The position numbers were made by a program, and so were the translations under genes. Under the pieces are notes generated by a model, which worked only from the letters and a program-made list of their open reading frames with translations, was not told where the DNA came from and did not search any database. From Martinezella lusitana (GTDB lineage Bacteria > Pseudomonadota > Alphaproteobacteria > Rhizobiales > Rhizobiaceae), in the NCBI RefSeq assembly GCF_010668395.1, contig NZ_WUEY01000029.1, forward strand, positions 1 to 64,000: a stretch of DNA of 64,000 nt, read 5' to 3'. Positions 44,461 to 51,453 of the stretch are shown piece after piece (within the stretch, counting starts at the first letter, position 1; each line of letters opens with the position of its first letter).

Positions 44461-45471
44461 CTAGTGTGCTCCGCCTACCGACGCGGCGCTGGGCGGACCA
44501 TCGATCAAGGCCCGGAAAGGTGCTGCATCGGTGCGCAGGATGAGGCGCGTGTTGGAATTGACGATGGTGCCGAGCGTGTCGAGGGAGCGGAGCAGTTCGT
44601 AAAGCTCAGGCGCGCTTTTATAAGCCGTTCCATAGATCTTCGCCGCCTCGACGCGGGATTTCGCCTCTATATCGGCGGCCTTCACGGTCGCGTCCGCCTG
44701 CAGCACTCTCGCGTCGCGTTCCGCTGCCGAGCGGATTTCCGCCGCCTGGCGTTTGCCGATCGCTGCACGTTCGGTGGCGATCGTCTCACGCTCGGCCCGC
44801 ATGCGGTCGACGGTGGCGTTCAGCGTCACCGAAGGCAGGGTCAGGCGCTCGATGCCGACATCAACAACCTGCAAGCCGTAGGTATCGAACAATTGCTGTG
44901 CGATCTGCACTTTGAGCTGGGCTTCGAGGGCATCGATCTGCAGTTTGGTCGGATCGGGATTGATCAGTGACGACAGGTCGAAATTGCTGGCCGTGGTCTC
45001 CAGCGACGAGCCGAGGAATGTGCGGATTTGCGCTGCCGCCTGGTCCGGCTGGTTCTGAACCGACCGCACGAAGCGCTTGATCGCCTCCGGATCCGGCGGA
45101 ACCTGCCAGATCGCGTAGGCCTGTGCGATGATCCGCAGCCCATCCTTGGTTCCGACATCCTGCAGGCCGCTGGAGGTCGATTTGGCACGCAGATCGACGT
45201 CGATGGTCTTTTCCAGGGGAATGGGAAGCCGGAAGGCGAGACCGGGGTCGATCAGAACGCGCGCCGGATTGCCAAACCTGGTGATGATGGTCGCTGCCCC
45301 CGACCTTACCTGGACGAGACAGGCGGCGACCAGAATGATAGCGACGACGATCATCGCAACGACCAGACGGGACCACCGAAAGGGCATTGCTTCCTTGTGA
45401 TCATCGTCGTGATCATGATGATGATCGTGCTCGTGATGATCCGATCCTGAATGGGCGTGCGTGTCAGTCAT
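44461..45471 (-). CDS. SPFH/Band 7 protein (HflC-like) with His/Asp-rich N terminus
   Basis: The 336-residue protein opens with a histidine/aspartate-rich tail (residues 5-25: HAHSGSDHHEHDHHHDHDDD), one membrane helix at about 34-54 (SRLVVAMIVVAIILVAACLV) and an SPFH domain (VRSGAATIITRFGNPARVLI, DPGLAFRLPIPLEKTIDVD). RMRAERETIATERAAIGKRQ and AAEIRSAAERDARVLQADA are the HflC-type helical region. The tail should bind divalent metals and, by HflC topology, lies on the cytoplasmic side. The P-type ATPase encoded two genes downstream has a similar tail. The ATG overlaps the upstream SPFH stop by 4 bp. Confidence 0.88.
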   Translation of the reverse strand: MTDTHAHSGSDHHEHDHHHDHDDDHKEAMPFRWSRLVVAMIVVAIILVAACLVQVRSGAATIITRFGNPARVLIDPGLAFRLPIPLEKTIDVDLRAKSTSSGLQDVGTKDGLRIIAQAYAIWQVPPDPEAIKRFVRSVQNQPDQAAAQIRTFLGSSLETTASNFDLSSLINPDPTKLQIDALEAQLKVQIAQQLFDTYGLQVVDVGIERLTLPSVTLNATVDRMRAERETIATERAAIGKRQAAEIRSAAERDARVLQADATVKAADIEAKSRVEAAKIYGTAYKSAPELYELLRSLDTLGTIVNSNTRLILRTDAAPFRALIDGPPSAASVGGAH

Positions 45472-47492
45472 GGGCCGGTTTCTTCGCTTTGGTATGGGGT
45501 GTTAGGCTTGGCACTTGTGTCCGGATCCACCAGTGGCATCATGCTGCGGAGATCGAGGGTCGGAGCGATGCTTCCGCCGATACGGTGATCGAGGACGAGA
45601 GCCTTCGAGTGGGAGAGCCCCATCATCAGCTTACTGAAGTATTCCTCGGTCAGAAACGCTTGCCCCGCTTCGTGGAAGGCCGATTGCTCGGCCTGAAAAC
45701 GCAACTCTGCGACCTCCGAGGCTGCGACACCTTCCCTTGCGGTTGCCGTCGCATTGTTCTGTGCGAGGCTGGCATTCAATTGCGCCTCATTCGTCTGTTC
45801 GGCGGCCGTTCCCCGCTCGCGCGCAACCAGCGCCTCCGCGTTGATCTGTGCCGCCTGGACCCCGTGAAAGGCATTGGCCGCGCCGGCGGGTGGGTGGATG
45901 GCTTCGACGACGACAGCCAGGATTTCGACGCCGCTGTTTTGCTCATCCATGTTTTTCTGGAGTGCCGAGGCGATATCGTTCGCCAGCGACAAACGGCCTT
46001 CGCTCAAGACATCAGTCAGTGTTCTTCTGGCAAAATCATGCACCAAGACGCGGTTTGCCGTGCTTTCGATCAAGGCTGGCAGATCGGCGACCCGATAGGC
46101 CGCCTTCATCGCCGCCTGGTCCGAAAGGCCGATGCGGTAGACGAAGCGCACGTCCATGTTGACGATCTGAAAGCTCTGCCCACCGCCGGTGCCACTGGCA
46201 ATAAGCTGTGATTTCTCGCTGATGTGCGAGGCATCCCACAGTCGGTTTGCACTTTCGGGCGCGGGGCCCTCGGCATCGGCTAGCGGTTCGTCACTGTCGT
46301 TTGTGCTGACGGCGGTTGCCAGCTCGTGCACACTGCCGTTCTCAATGGGAATGACGCGGCCAAACGGCCAAGGAAGGCCGATGTGCAGACCGGAATGCAA
46401 AATAGCTTGGGCCCTGCCGAACTGCTCGTATACGCCCCGGCCGGTCATTGGAATTTCGCGCACGCCACTCAACAGCCAGCCCAGAAAGAGCGTTCCGAGA
46501 ATGATGGCCGGAGCGGTCTTTCGAATGAACGAAAAGGCCCAGATCTGGCGGAGATCAATGCCATGCCTGGTCCGCAGCTCCAATTGAATGCTGACCAATG
46601 GCTGGGGCGGCCACTGAAGAGCGCCGGCGACAAGGCTTGTGGCGATCAGCGCCGGCTCGCGCCCGTCGTTTTGCGGGCGAAACATGGAGGCGAGCGCGCG
46701 CAACAGGAACTCAAGCCCGACAAGTGCGACAAAGCCTCCGAGCGCCGCCAGGAGCTTGATGGACAGCCCGGATCCGCGCGTGCTCAGGAACAGGCAGAAG
46801 CAAGACAGGACGAGCACGAAAATCGGCACGCGCGCCAATTGCGAAATCGCTTTTGCCTCGGGCCATTCCGCCGCATCAATCGCGGCCAGCCGTCGTTCCG
46901 TCACAAGCAAAAGAAAGGCGAAAGCCAGACAGGCCGCAATGATGAGGAGGAACGGCGTTCCGATTACTGTGCTATCCGCCCTCAATGTCCAGCCTGCGTA
47001 GACGATCAAGCATGCGAGCATGGATAGACTGGCGACCCAGAGCGGGCGAGCTCCGATCCGCAACAGGAGTGATCGCCCGGCGAAGAAAGCGCTTCCCGTC
47101 CATCGATCGATCCGATCCGGCCCTTCCGTCGGCTGCTGCGACCACGGCGACGTCACGAAAGCAATGAGCGATTGCGCGGGTTTCCCGAGCCGAATATCCG
47201 CGAGACCGGCTTTCTTTCGACGCCACTCTGCAACGTCGTAGGCAGATCGAAGCCCGGCGCCATACAGGATCAGTGCGGCGGCGTTATTGCAAAAGAGAGC
47301 CACCCAAATTGGGCTTAGGCCGAATGTATTTGCAATCATGGCAAAGAGCAAAAGCAGGGCCGCAAAGATTGAAACGCTGAAGCCCTGGCTTGCAAGATCA
47401 TGGGCTTGGACCGCGGCAAGCTGGAAGTCTGCTCGGTTTTTGATCTCGGTAAGCTGCTGCGTATCGTCGGAACTCGTTTTCGGCATTCCCAT
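45468..47492 (-). CDS. Seven-helix membrane domain fused to an HflK-like SPFH domain
   Basis: The 674-residue protein has about seven hydrophobic segments (approximate residues 37-58, 62-81, 150-170, 178-198, 220-237, 243-266, 328-344). An SPFH domain follows from about 345 (VREIPMTGRGVYEQFGRAQA, SGLHIGLPWPFGRVIPIENG), then VVEAIHPPAGAANAFHGVQA, the HflK signature, and an Ala/Glu-rich coiled-coil end. Ordinary HflK has one helix, so the 330-residue polytopic N domain is an extra module not recognised here. ATG 47492 is the first of two nearby starts (the other at 47486), with weak ribosome binding sites. It is the first gene of the operon, and its stop overlaps the next ATG by 4 bp. Confidence 0.85.
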   Translation of the reverse strand: MGMPKTSSDDTQQLTEIKNRADFQLAAVQAHDLASQGFSVSIFAALLLLFAMIANTFGLSPIWVALFCNNAAALILYGAGLRSAYDVAEWRRKKAGLADIRLGKPAQSLIAFVTSPWSQQPTEGPDRIDRWTGSAFFAGRSLLLRIGARPLWVASLSMLACLIVYAGWTLRADSTVIGTPFLLIIAACLAFAFLLLVTERRLAAIDAAEWPEAKAISQLARVPIFVLVLSCFCLFLSTRGSGLSIKLLAALGGFVALVGLEFLLRALASMFRPQNDGREPALIATSLVAGALQWPPQPLVSIQLELRTRHGIDLRQIWAFSFIRKTAPAIILGTLFLGWLLSGVREIPMTGRGVYEQFGRAQAILHSGLHIGLPWPFGRVIPIENGSVHELATAVSTNDSDEPLADAEGPAPESANRLWDASHISEKSQLIASGTGGGQSFQIVNMDVRFVYRIGLSDQAAMKAAYRVADLPALIESTANRVLVHDFARRTLTDVLSEGRLSLANDIASALQKNMDEQNSGVEILAVVVEAIHPPAGAANAFHGVQAAQINAEALVARERGTAAEQTNEAQLNASLAQNNATATAREGVAASEVAELRFQAEQSAFHEAGQAFLTEEYFSKLMMGLSHSKALVLDHRIGGSIAPTLDLRSMMPLVDPDTSAKPNTPYQSEETGP

Positions 47493-47693
47493 ACTTCATG
47501 CGCTCTTCCGCGCCGCATTAGAGAAAGGTTTTCTATCTATTTCGCCAGCACCGCGATCATTTGGCTGGAAGGATACGTTATTACGTATCATTGTCTTATC
47601 TGCAAGGCTTGGCCTTGATCAAGCAAAACCGGCTGATCAGCATCATTTATGCCGCGTAGCCTTGGAAACAGATACAGTTTAGCGAGGCCGAGC
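47493..47693. other. Upstream region of the SPFH/P-type ATPase operon
   Basis: About 200 bp before the first SPFH gene, A+T-rich and presumably containing its promoter. No convincing -35/-10 pair or inverted repeat could be fixed by eye. No gene is supported in it. Confidence 0.4.
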
Positions 47694-47927
47694 TTAGTCG
47701 CCGTCCTGAAGTCGATGCACGCATTTTAAACAGCGCCAACGGGATGCCCCGTGGTCATTCGCATCTAGCCCCTTGAGATAATTTATGAATGTTGAAGTAC
47801 GACGGAGGTCGTGAGCGGCATCGATCGTCACCACATTCTCCGGCTCGCTGGTTACATTATTGAAGCTATCGTTTTGAAAGCCGGGGAAGGGCTTGGAGAG
47901 CATCTGGATCAGGCGGTTACTGGCCAA
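47694..47927 (-). CDS. Hypothetical protein, possibly a truncated remnant
   Basis: A 77-codon minus-strand frame begins at TTG 47927 and contains LIQMLSKPFPGFQNDSFNNV, then TSEPENVVTIDAAHDLRRTS and a C-terminal CLKCVHRLQDGD with a C-x2-C pair. The frame is open for a few codons further to a TAG, with no ATG at the front, and only an internal Met is available. It reads like protein rather than noise, but no family was recognised. It may be the 3' part of a decayed gene. Neighbours are the SPFH operon and a broken tetR gene. Confidence 0.3.
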   Translation of the reverse strand: MASNRLIQMLSKPFPGFQNDSFNNVTSEPENVVTIDAAHDLRRTSTFINYLKGLDANDHGASRWRCLKCVHRLQDGD

Positions 47928-47987
47928 AACCTGACGATCGATTTCAATGTTCTATAATCCAACGATAATGTCATAATAATTCGAAAA

Positions 47988-48019
47988 GGGTCGCAGGTTC
48001 GATACCCTTTCAAGACCTA
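47988..48019 (+). repeat. Right copy of the tRNA-like direct repeat
   Basis: gggtcgcaggttcgataccc followed by tttcaagaccta matches 41162-41192. The 12 bases ggtcgcaggttc and the CATAA upstream (47972-47976) resemble the anticodon-to-T-arm side of an initiator tRNA-Met, but the stems are not intact, so it is not called a tRNA. It may be a fossil attachment site. Confidence 0.4.
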
Positions 48020-48179
48020 CCCAAAGCGAGGTGCAGCACATCCAATGGCCTTAAAGCCTTAAGGTCTGAAGTCGTTGCACGGCGTGGAAAGCCATCAGCA
48101 ATCACGAAATCCCATTGCGCAATCAGCATCGAGAGAACGAAGATTGGGTTGCTTTCAAGCAACCACATTCGTTGTTTTG

Positions 48180-48756
48180 TCAAGCTTGTCGAGCGTTTGT
48201 CTGCTCAATCAGAACTTCCGCCGCGTGCCACGCCTTTGTCGCCACTGTCGGGTCATGAAAAGCACGAACATCGATCGTCGCGCCATCAAGCAGAATTATC
48301 AGGATCGAAGCAATCCGTACCGCAGGGCCGTCCGGCAAAACGGTCTTCAGTATGTCGCCCATCCATGATGTCATTGTTCGTCTTGTACTGAATGGCGATC
48401 GTCGAAATCTTCGGATATTCGGTTCCAAATTCCGCGAGTGCGCACTCGAAAAGGCAGCCGGAAAATTCGGGGGTGGCAAACCATGCCTCGTGCCAGGCGA
48501 AAATAGCTCTCAACTGTTCCTTTGCCGAAGCCGCGGGCTTAACGGATGCACGAAGACTGGCCACGATATCTTGATAGCGACGGTCGAGCACCGCGCTGAT
48601 TAGATCGTCCTTGCCCGGGAAATGGTTGTAGAGCGTCATACCGGCGACACCGGCTTCGACAAGAATTCGGTCGACGCCGACGGGATGAAAGCCGTGCCTT
48701 GAAAACAGGTCGGTTGCGACTTTGATAAGCTGCTCTTTTTCGAGCTCATTGATATC
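48180..48756 (-). pseudogene. Broken TetR-family regulator gene
   Basis: The minus-strand frame from 48756 reads NELEKEQLIKVATDLFSRHG, FHPVGVDRILVEAGVAGMTL and YNHFPGKDDLISAVLDRRYQ, an unmistakable TetR HTH. It lacks an ATG and a TGA precedes it (48757-48759). Around 48400 the frame changes: the C-terminal half continues one frame over as MGDILKTVLPDGPAVRIASI, down to a stop at 48180. With a lost start and a frameshift it cannot make an intact regulator. Its likely former partner is the epimerase fragment at 48849, divergent across palindromic sites. Confidence 0.8.
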
Positions 48757-48787
48757 TCAGGCCAAGTTAAGTCCCGTATTAGGCATT

Positions 48788-48807
48788 GTTAGATCCGTTT
48801 GTCTAAC
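48788..48807. promoter_or_regulatory. Inverted repeat between broken tetR and epimerase fragment
   Basis: gttaga-tccgtttg-tctaac is a perfect 6-bp inverted repeat in the 92-bp divergent gap. It may be a secondary TetR operator. It is probably now unused because both flanking genes are broken. Confidence 0.4.
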
Positions 48808-48825
48808 GGTTTCCATATGGACAAT

Positions 48826-48843
48826 ATAGACCGATCGTTCTAT
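48826..48843. promoter_or_regulatory. TetR-type operator relic (ATAGACCGATCGTTCTAT)
   Basis: An 18-bp palindrome with eight of nine base pairs matching, centred on CCGATCG. Sites such as AGACCGATCGGTCT are typical TetR-family operators. It lies just before the epimerase fragment and faces the broken tetR gene. Confidence 0.55.
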
Positions 48844-48848
48844 CGAGT

Positions 48849-48993
48849 TTCTCGACCGCCGCCAGCTATAACGTCATATGCCAGTTTATCGCGTTCACAC
48901 CGGATCAGATTGCACGAGACATCGAGGTGTTTGCGGGCAATTGTGGTCCGCACATCTTCATCTCTTCGGCTTCGGTCTACGAGAAGCCGCTGT
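48849..48993 (+). pseudogene. 5' fragment of an NAD(P)-dependent epimerase/dehydratase, cut by a transposon end
   Basis: The plus-strand frame reads STAASYNVICQFIAFTPDQI, ARDIEVFAGNCGPHIFISSA and SVYEKPLS, the middle of an extended SDR (FISSAS-YEKPLS). The N-terminal Rossmann glycines are absent. The reading breaks at KPLS, exactly where the sequence tgtcgtttggccgttaattg begins, which looks like a TniA-type transposon end. The gene was therefore probably interrupted by insertion and its rest is lost. Confidence 0.65.
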
Positions 48994-49081
48994 CGTTTGG
49001 CCGTTAATTGTAAGAATGCGGCAGTTTGTTTCGGGGTTGGCAGTTAATTTGAGAATATTGGTTTCGAGATTCTCAAATTAA
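48991..49081. mobile_element. Probable end of a TniA/Tn552-like transposon
   Basis: The segment starts TGTCGTTTGGCC and contains two related sub-terminal units, gttaattgtaagaat (49003-49017) and gttaatttgagaat (49043-49056). The second forms a perfect 13-bp inverted repeat with attctcaaattaa (49069-49081) around a 12-bp loop. Repeated sub-terminal motifs and a TGT start are typical of Mu/Tn552-type ends. A transposase fragment of the same group begins next to it. Confidence 0.5.
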
Positions 49082-49588
49082 TTGCATTGGAATTGTAGTC
49101 GCCAAGCTCCCTTTCATTGCTGAACGTTGTGCCGGGCAGCAGATGCAATCTCCCCATTTGTGTGCCGATCAGGTGCTCAATGTGCCCGCCAAAGCGCGGC
49201 TCACCCGGCGGTCTCCAATCGATGGCGATTCCCGCGTCCTCACATCCTCTCTTGAACGCCCGGCTGCGGAAATCGGCATCATTGTCGACGTGCACCATGT
49301 CTGGCAGGCCGGCGACAGGCCACGGCTCGCTCATTCATCTGACGCTCCCTCAACCACGCCGATTTGTCGAAGACGGAGTGCAACAGGCACAGGCTGGTCG
49401 ATAACCGGGATGGCGGCTCCATGGTGAGATAGAACCCGGTCACCATCCGGCCGCAGATGTCCATCGCCAAGGTCAGCGGCCGATCGGCTGCCGAGTTTCC
49501 TTGTCAACAACGAAGACATCGGCCTTGGTATGATCAATCTGGACGACCTCCAAGGGACGCGACACCCCGAACGCTCCGGGAATGGCCG
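49078..49588 (-). pseudogene. Frameshifted TniA/Mu-type transposase fragment
   Basis: The DDE core is recoverable in three frames on the minus strand: AFGVSRPLEVVQIDHTKADV (first Asp), then LTLAMDICGRMVTGFYLTME, then VHVDNDADFRSRAFKRGCED (second Asp) and FGGHIEHLIGTQMGRLHLLP (Glu). This order is that of TniA-like transposases. Frameshifts occur near 49480 and 49335. The protein text ends near GDYNS, where the transposon-end sequence starts, so the C-terminal domain has been deleted. The N-terminal part is missing because a recombinase fragment begins at about 49590. It is non-functional. Confidence 0.8.
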
Positions 49589-49589
49589 T

Positions 49590-50105
49590 TGTCGCCTTCA
49601 CGACTTTCTGTTCTCCGCGTTGCCTGGCGCGCTTCTGAAGATCGATATTCGATGTTTCGGAAAGGGACGGAAGGAGCGTGTCACGCCGCTCACCAAAATC
49701 CTAAGCGCTGTACTCAAACGATGGCTGGATGAGCCAAGACCGGGTCACTCCAATATCCTCTTCCCAACCATGCATGGATGTCGGATGAGTCTGGACGCGG
49801 TTCATTATCTGGTGGCGAAGTATGTGAAGCAGGCGGCACAGCGATGCCGCTCTCTGCGAGCAAAGCGAATTTCACCGCACGTTCTTCGTCACAGTGCGGC
49901 AATGGAATTGCTGGTTGGGGGTGTAGACAGCACCGTCATTTCGTTATGGCTGGGCCATGAATCCACACGCTCCACCCAAGCCTATCTTCATGCCTATCTC
50001 GCGATAAAAGAGGCGGCGCTCGCGAAGGTGGAACCATTGAATGAGCAGCCATTCCGTCGTTTTAAAGCCGACGATAAGCTGTTGTTGTTTCTCGACGCCC
50101 TGTAG
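49590..50105 (+). pseudogene. Truncated tyrosine recombinase (phage-type integrase)
   Basis: The C-terminal catalytic half of a tyrosine recombinase is present: FGKGRKERVTPLTKILSAVL (Lys region), ISPHVLRHSAAMELLVGGVD (His-x-x-Arg), ISLWLGHESTRSTQAYLHAY (His and nucleophile Tyr). The N-terminal core-binding domain and the first catalytic Arg region are absent or scrambled, since text before IRCFGKG no longer aligns sensibly. The frame is open upstream only into the antisense of the transposase relic. It is therefore a 5'-truncated remnant; XerC/D-like or IS91-associated integrases are both possible sources. A hairpin follows at 50111. Confidence 0.7.
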
Positions 50106-50110
50106 CAGTT

Positions 50111-50138
50111 TAACGCCGCAAGCTCTCCTGCGGCGTTA
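50111..50138 (+). terminator. Terminator-like hairpin after the recombinase fragment
   Basis: taacgccgca / tgcggcgtta form a perfect 10-bp stem around agctctcc, followed by TTACACC. It starts 5 bp after the recombinase stop. Confidence 0.6.
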
Positions 50139-50624
50139 TTACACCCGCCCTCCGGACGCTTGAAGTTTGCTTCTTTGCGCCAACAGAAGACATTGCCTCA
50201 GCCGATGATGCTAATTTCCTCCGTGGATGCCGCCTCCTGTGTTGGCGACGTAGCGCATCACCATCTTGGCCCAATGCGATGCCGGCGAGAAGAGCCCCAA
50301 CCCGTCATTAGCACGATCAACAGACCATCTGGCTGATCGAATTGGTAGCGAGGTTCCGTGCAACGCGCCCCGGGGTAAACGTACCGCCCGATCTGATGGG
50401 GTCGCATCAGCATAAAATAATTCCGCAAAATCTATTTGATCGAAAGCGATCAAAATCTCGTTCGAATCGGATGTGACGAGTAAGATTCCTGCCATCGCCT
50501 CAGATTCTAACTATAGAGGTCTAAAAAGATGAAGCGCATTAGCTGAATCTTATCTTGACAAGATCGTAAAAGATCATAGAAAGATCGAATTCGATCAAAC
50601 CTTGGGGCTGGAGGAGGCCTCCCG
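50139..50624. promoter_or_regulatory. Control region of the DeoR/ABC/phosphodiesterase operon
   Basis: No gene is supported in these 486 bp. Two palindromes built on the same word occur: tttgatcg-aaag-cgatcaaa (50435-50454) and gatcgaattcgatc (50583-50596), plus further agatcgtaaaagatcat half-sites (50561-50577). A promoter with TTGACA at 50555-50560 and TAGAAA 16 bp later (50577-50582) is embedded in them. This fits autorepression by the DeoR regulator that starts at 50625. Confidence 0.6.
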
Positions 50625-51419
50625 ATGAGCGAGATCTTGTCCGAAAATGAATTCAAGTCCGCTGCTGTCCGCCAGGCCCGCCTGCTCGACCACCTGCGTG
50701 ACGAAGTTTTCGCGGATGCGCAAAAACTCAAGGATGTGCTCGGTGTGTCGATCGCCACCGTCAGGCGCGACCTCAACGAACTGGAGACCCGTGGTCTGCT
50801 GAAGCGCATGCATGGCGGCGCGGCGCTCATCAATCAAACGACCCGCGATTACACCACGCCCATTCGCGAGGTGACCAATGCGGAGGAGAAAGCTCTCATT
50901 GGTGCTGCTGCGTCCGAGCTTGTCGTCGAGGGCGATGCCGTCATGATCGATAGCGGCACGACCTCCCTGCAGGCTGCCAAACGTCTCGCCGGGCGCCAAT
51001 CGCTGACGTTCGTCACGAACGGAACCGACACGCTTGCCCAGTTGGTCGCTGGCGGAGCTCGCAGCCTCCATTTCATCGGCGGCGAATATATCGATCTCAA
51101 CCATTCGCTGGGCGGTCCTATGGCTGTCGACGCGGTGCGGCGCTTTAGCGTTGACAAAGCGATTCTCAGCGTTACGGCCGTCGATCTCGACCGCGGCCTG
51201 ATCGCGACGTTGAGTCCGCAGATTGGTGCTGTGCAGCAAGCTATGATCGAAGTCGCAAGGACCGTTATCGTCGTTGCCGATCACTCCAAATTCCAGCGCA
51301 GCGCCCTTTCGGTCATCGCGCCGCTGCGCGACATCGATCACATCGTCACCAATGAAGAGACGCGTCCTCTTACGCGCTCGCTGCCGGGTGATCTGCGTTC
51401 AAAATTCATCTTTGTCTGA
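50625..51419 (+). CDS. DeoR-family regulator of the organic-phosphate module
   Basis: The 264-residue protein has an N-terminal DeoR helix-turn-helix (about 15-60) with DAQKLKDVLGVSIATVRRDL and GLLKRMHGGAAL, then a sensor domain containing MIDSGTTSLQAAKRLAG near residue 106 and VVADHSKFQRSAL near 217. This arrangement senses sugar or polyol phosphates in known members such as GlpR. The start ATG follows GGAGGAGGCCTCCCG. The gene precedes an ABC ATPase by 34 bp, and GATC-type palindromes lie upstream, so it should repress the operon 50625-57209 including itself. Glycerol-3-phosphate or a related compound is a plausible effector; this is inference. Confidence 0.9.
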   Translation: MSEILSENEFKSAAVRQARLLDHLRDEVFADAQKLKDVLGVSIATVRRDLNELETRGLLKRMHGGAALINQTTRDYTTPIREVTNAEEKALIGAAASELVVEGDAVMIDSGTTSLQAAKRLAGRQSLTFVTNGTDTLAQLVAGGARSLHFIGGEYIDLNHSLGGPMAVDAVRRFSVDKAILSVTAVDLDRGLIATLSPQIGAVQQAMIEVARTVIVVADHSKFQRSALSVIAPLRDIDHIVTNEETRPLTRSLPGDLRSKFIFV

Positions 51420-51453
51420 CCGTGCGGTCAGGTTTGCCGGACGGGAGGAAGTC

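Noticed and set aside
47969..48019. A tRNA-Met gene
   Set aside because: Only part of the anticodon-to-T-arm text resembles initiator tRNA-Met; acceptor and T stems do not pair, so it is kept as a repeat only.
49530..50105. A complete tyrosine recombinase starting at 49530
   Set aside because: The first catalytic Arg region and core-binding domain are missing and the first 20 codons are antisense to a transposase relic, so it is called a truncated pseudogene.
51274..51453. Upstream extension of the Ugp-like ATPase
   Set aside because: It overlaps the deoR 3' end and has no family similarity; a ribosome binding site precedes TTG 51454.
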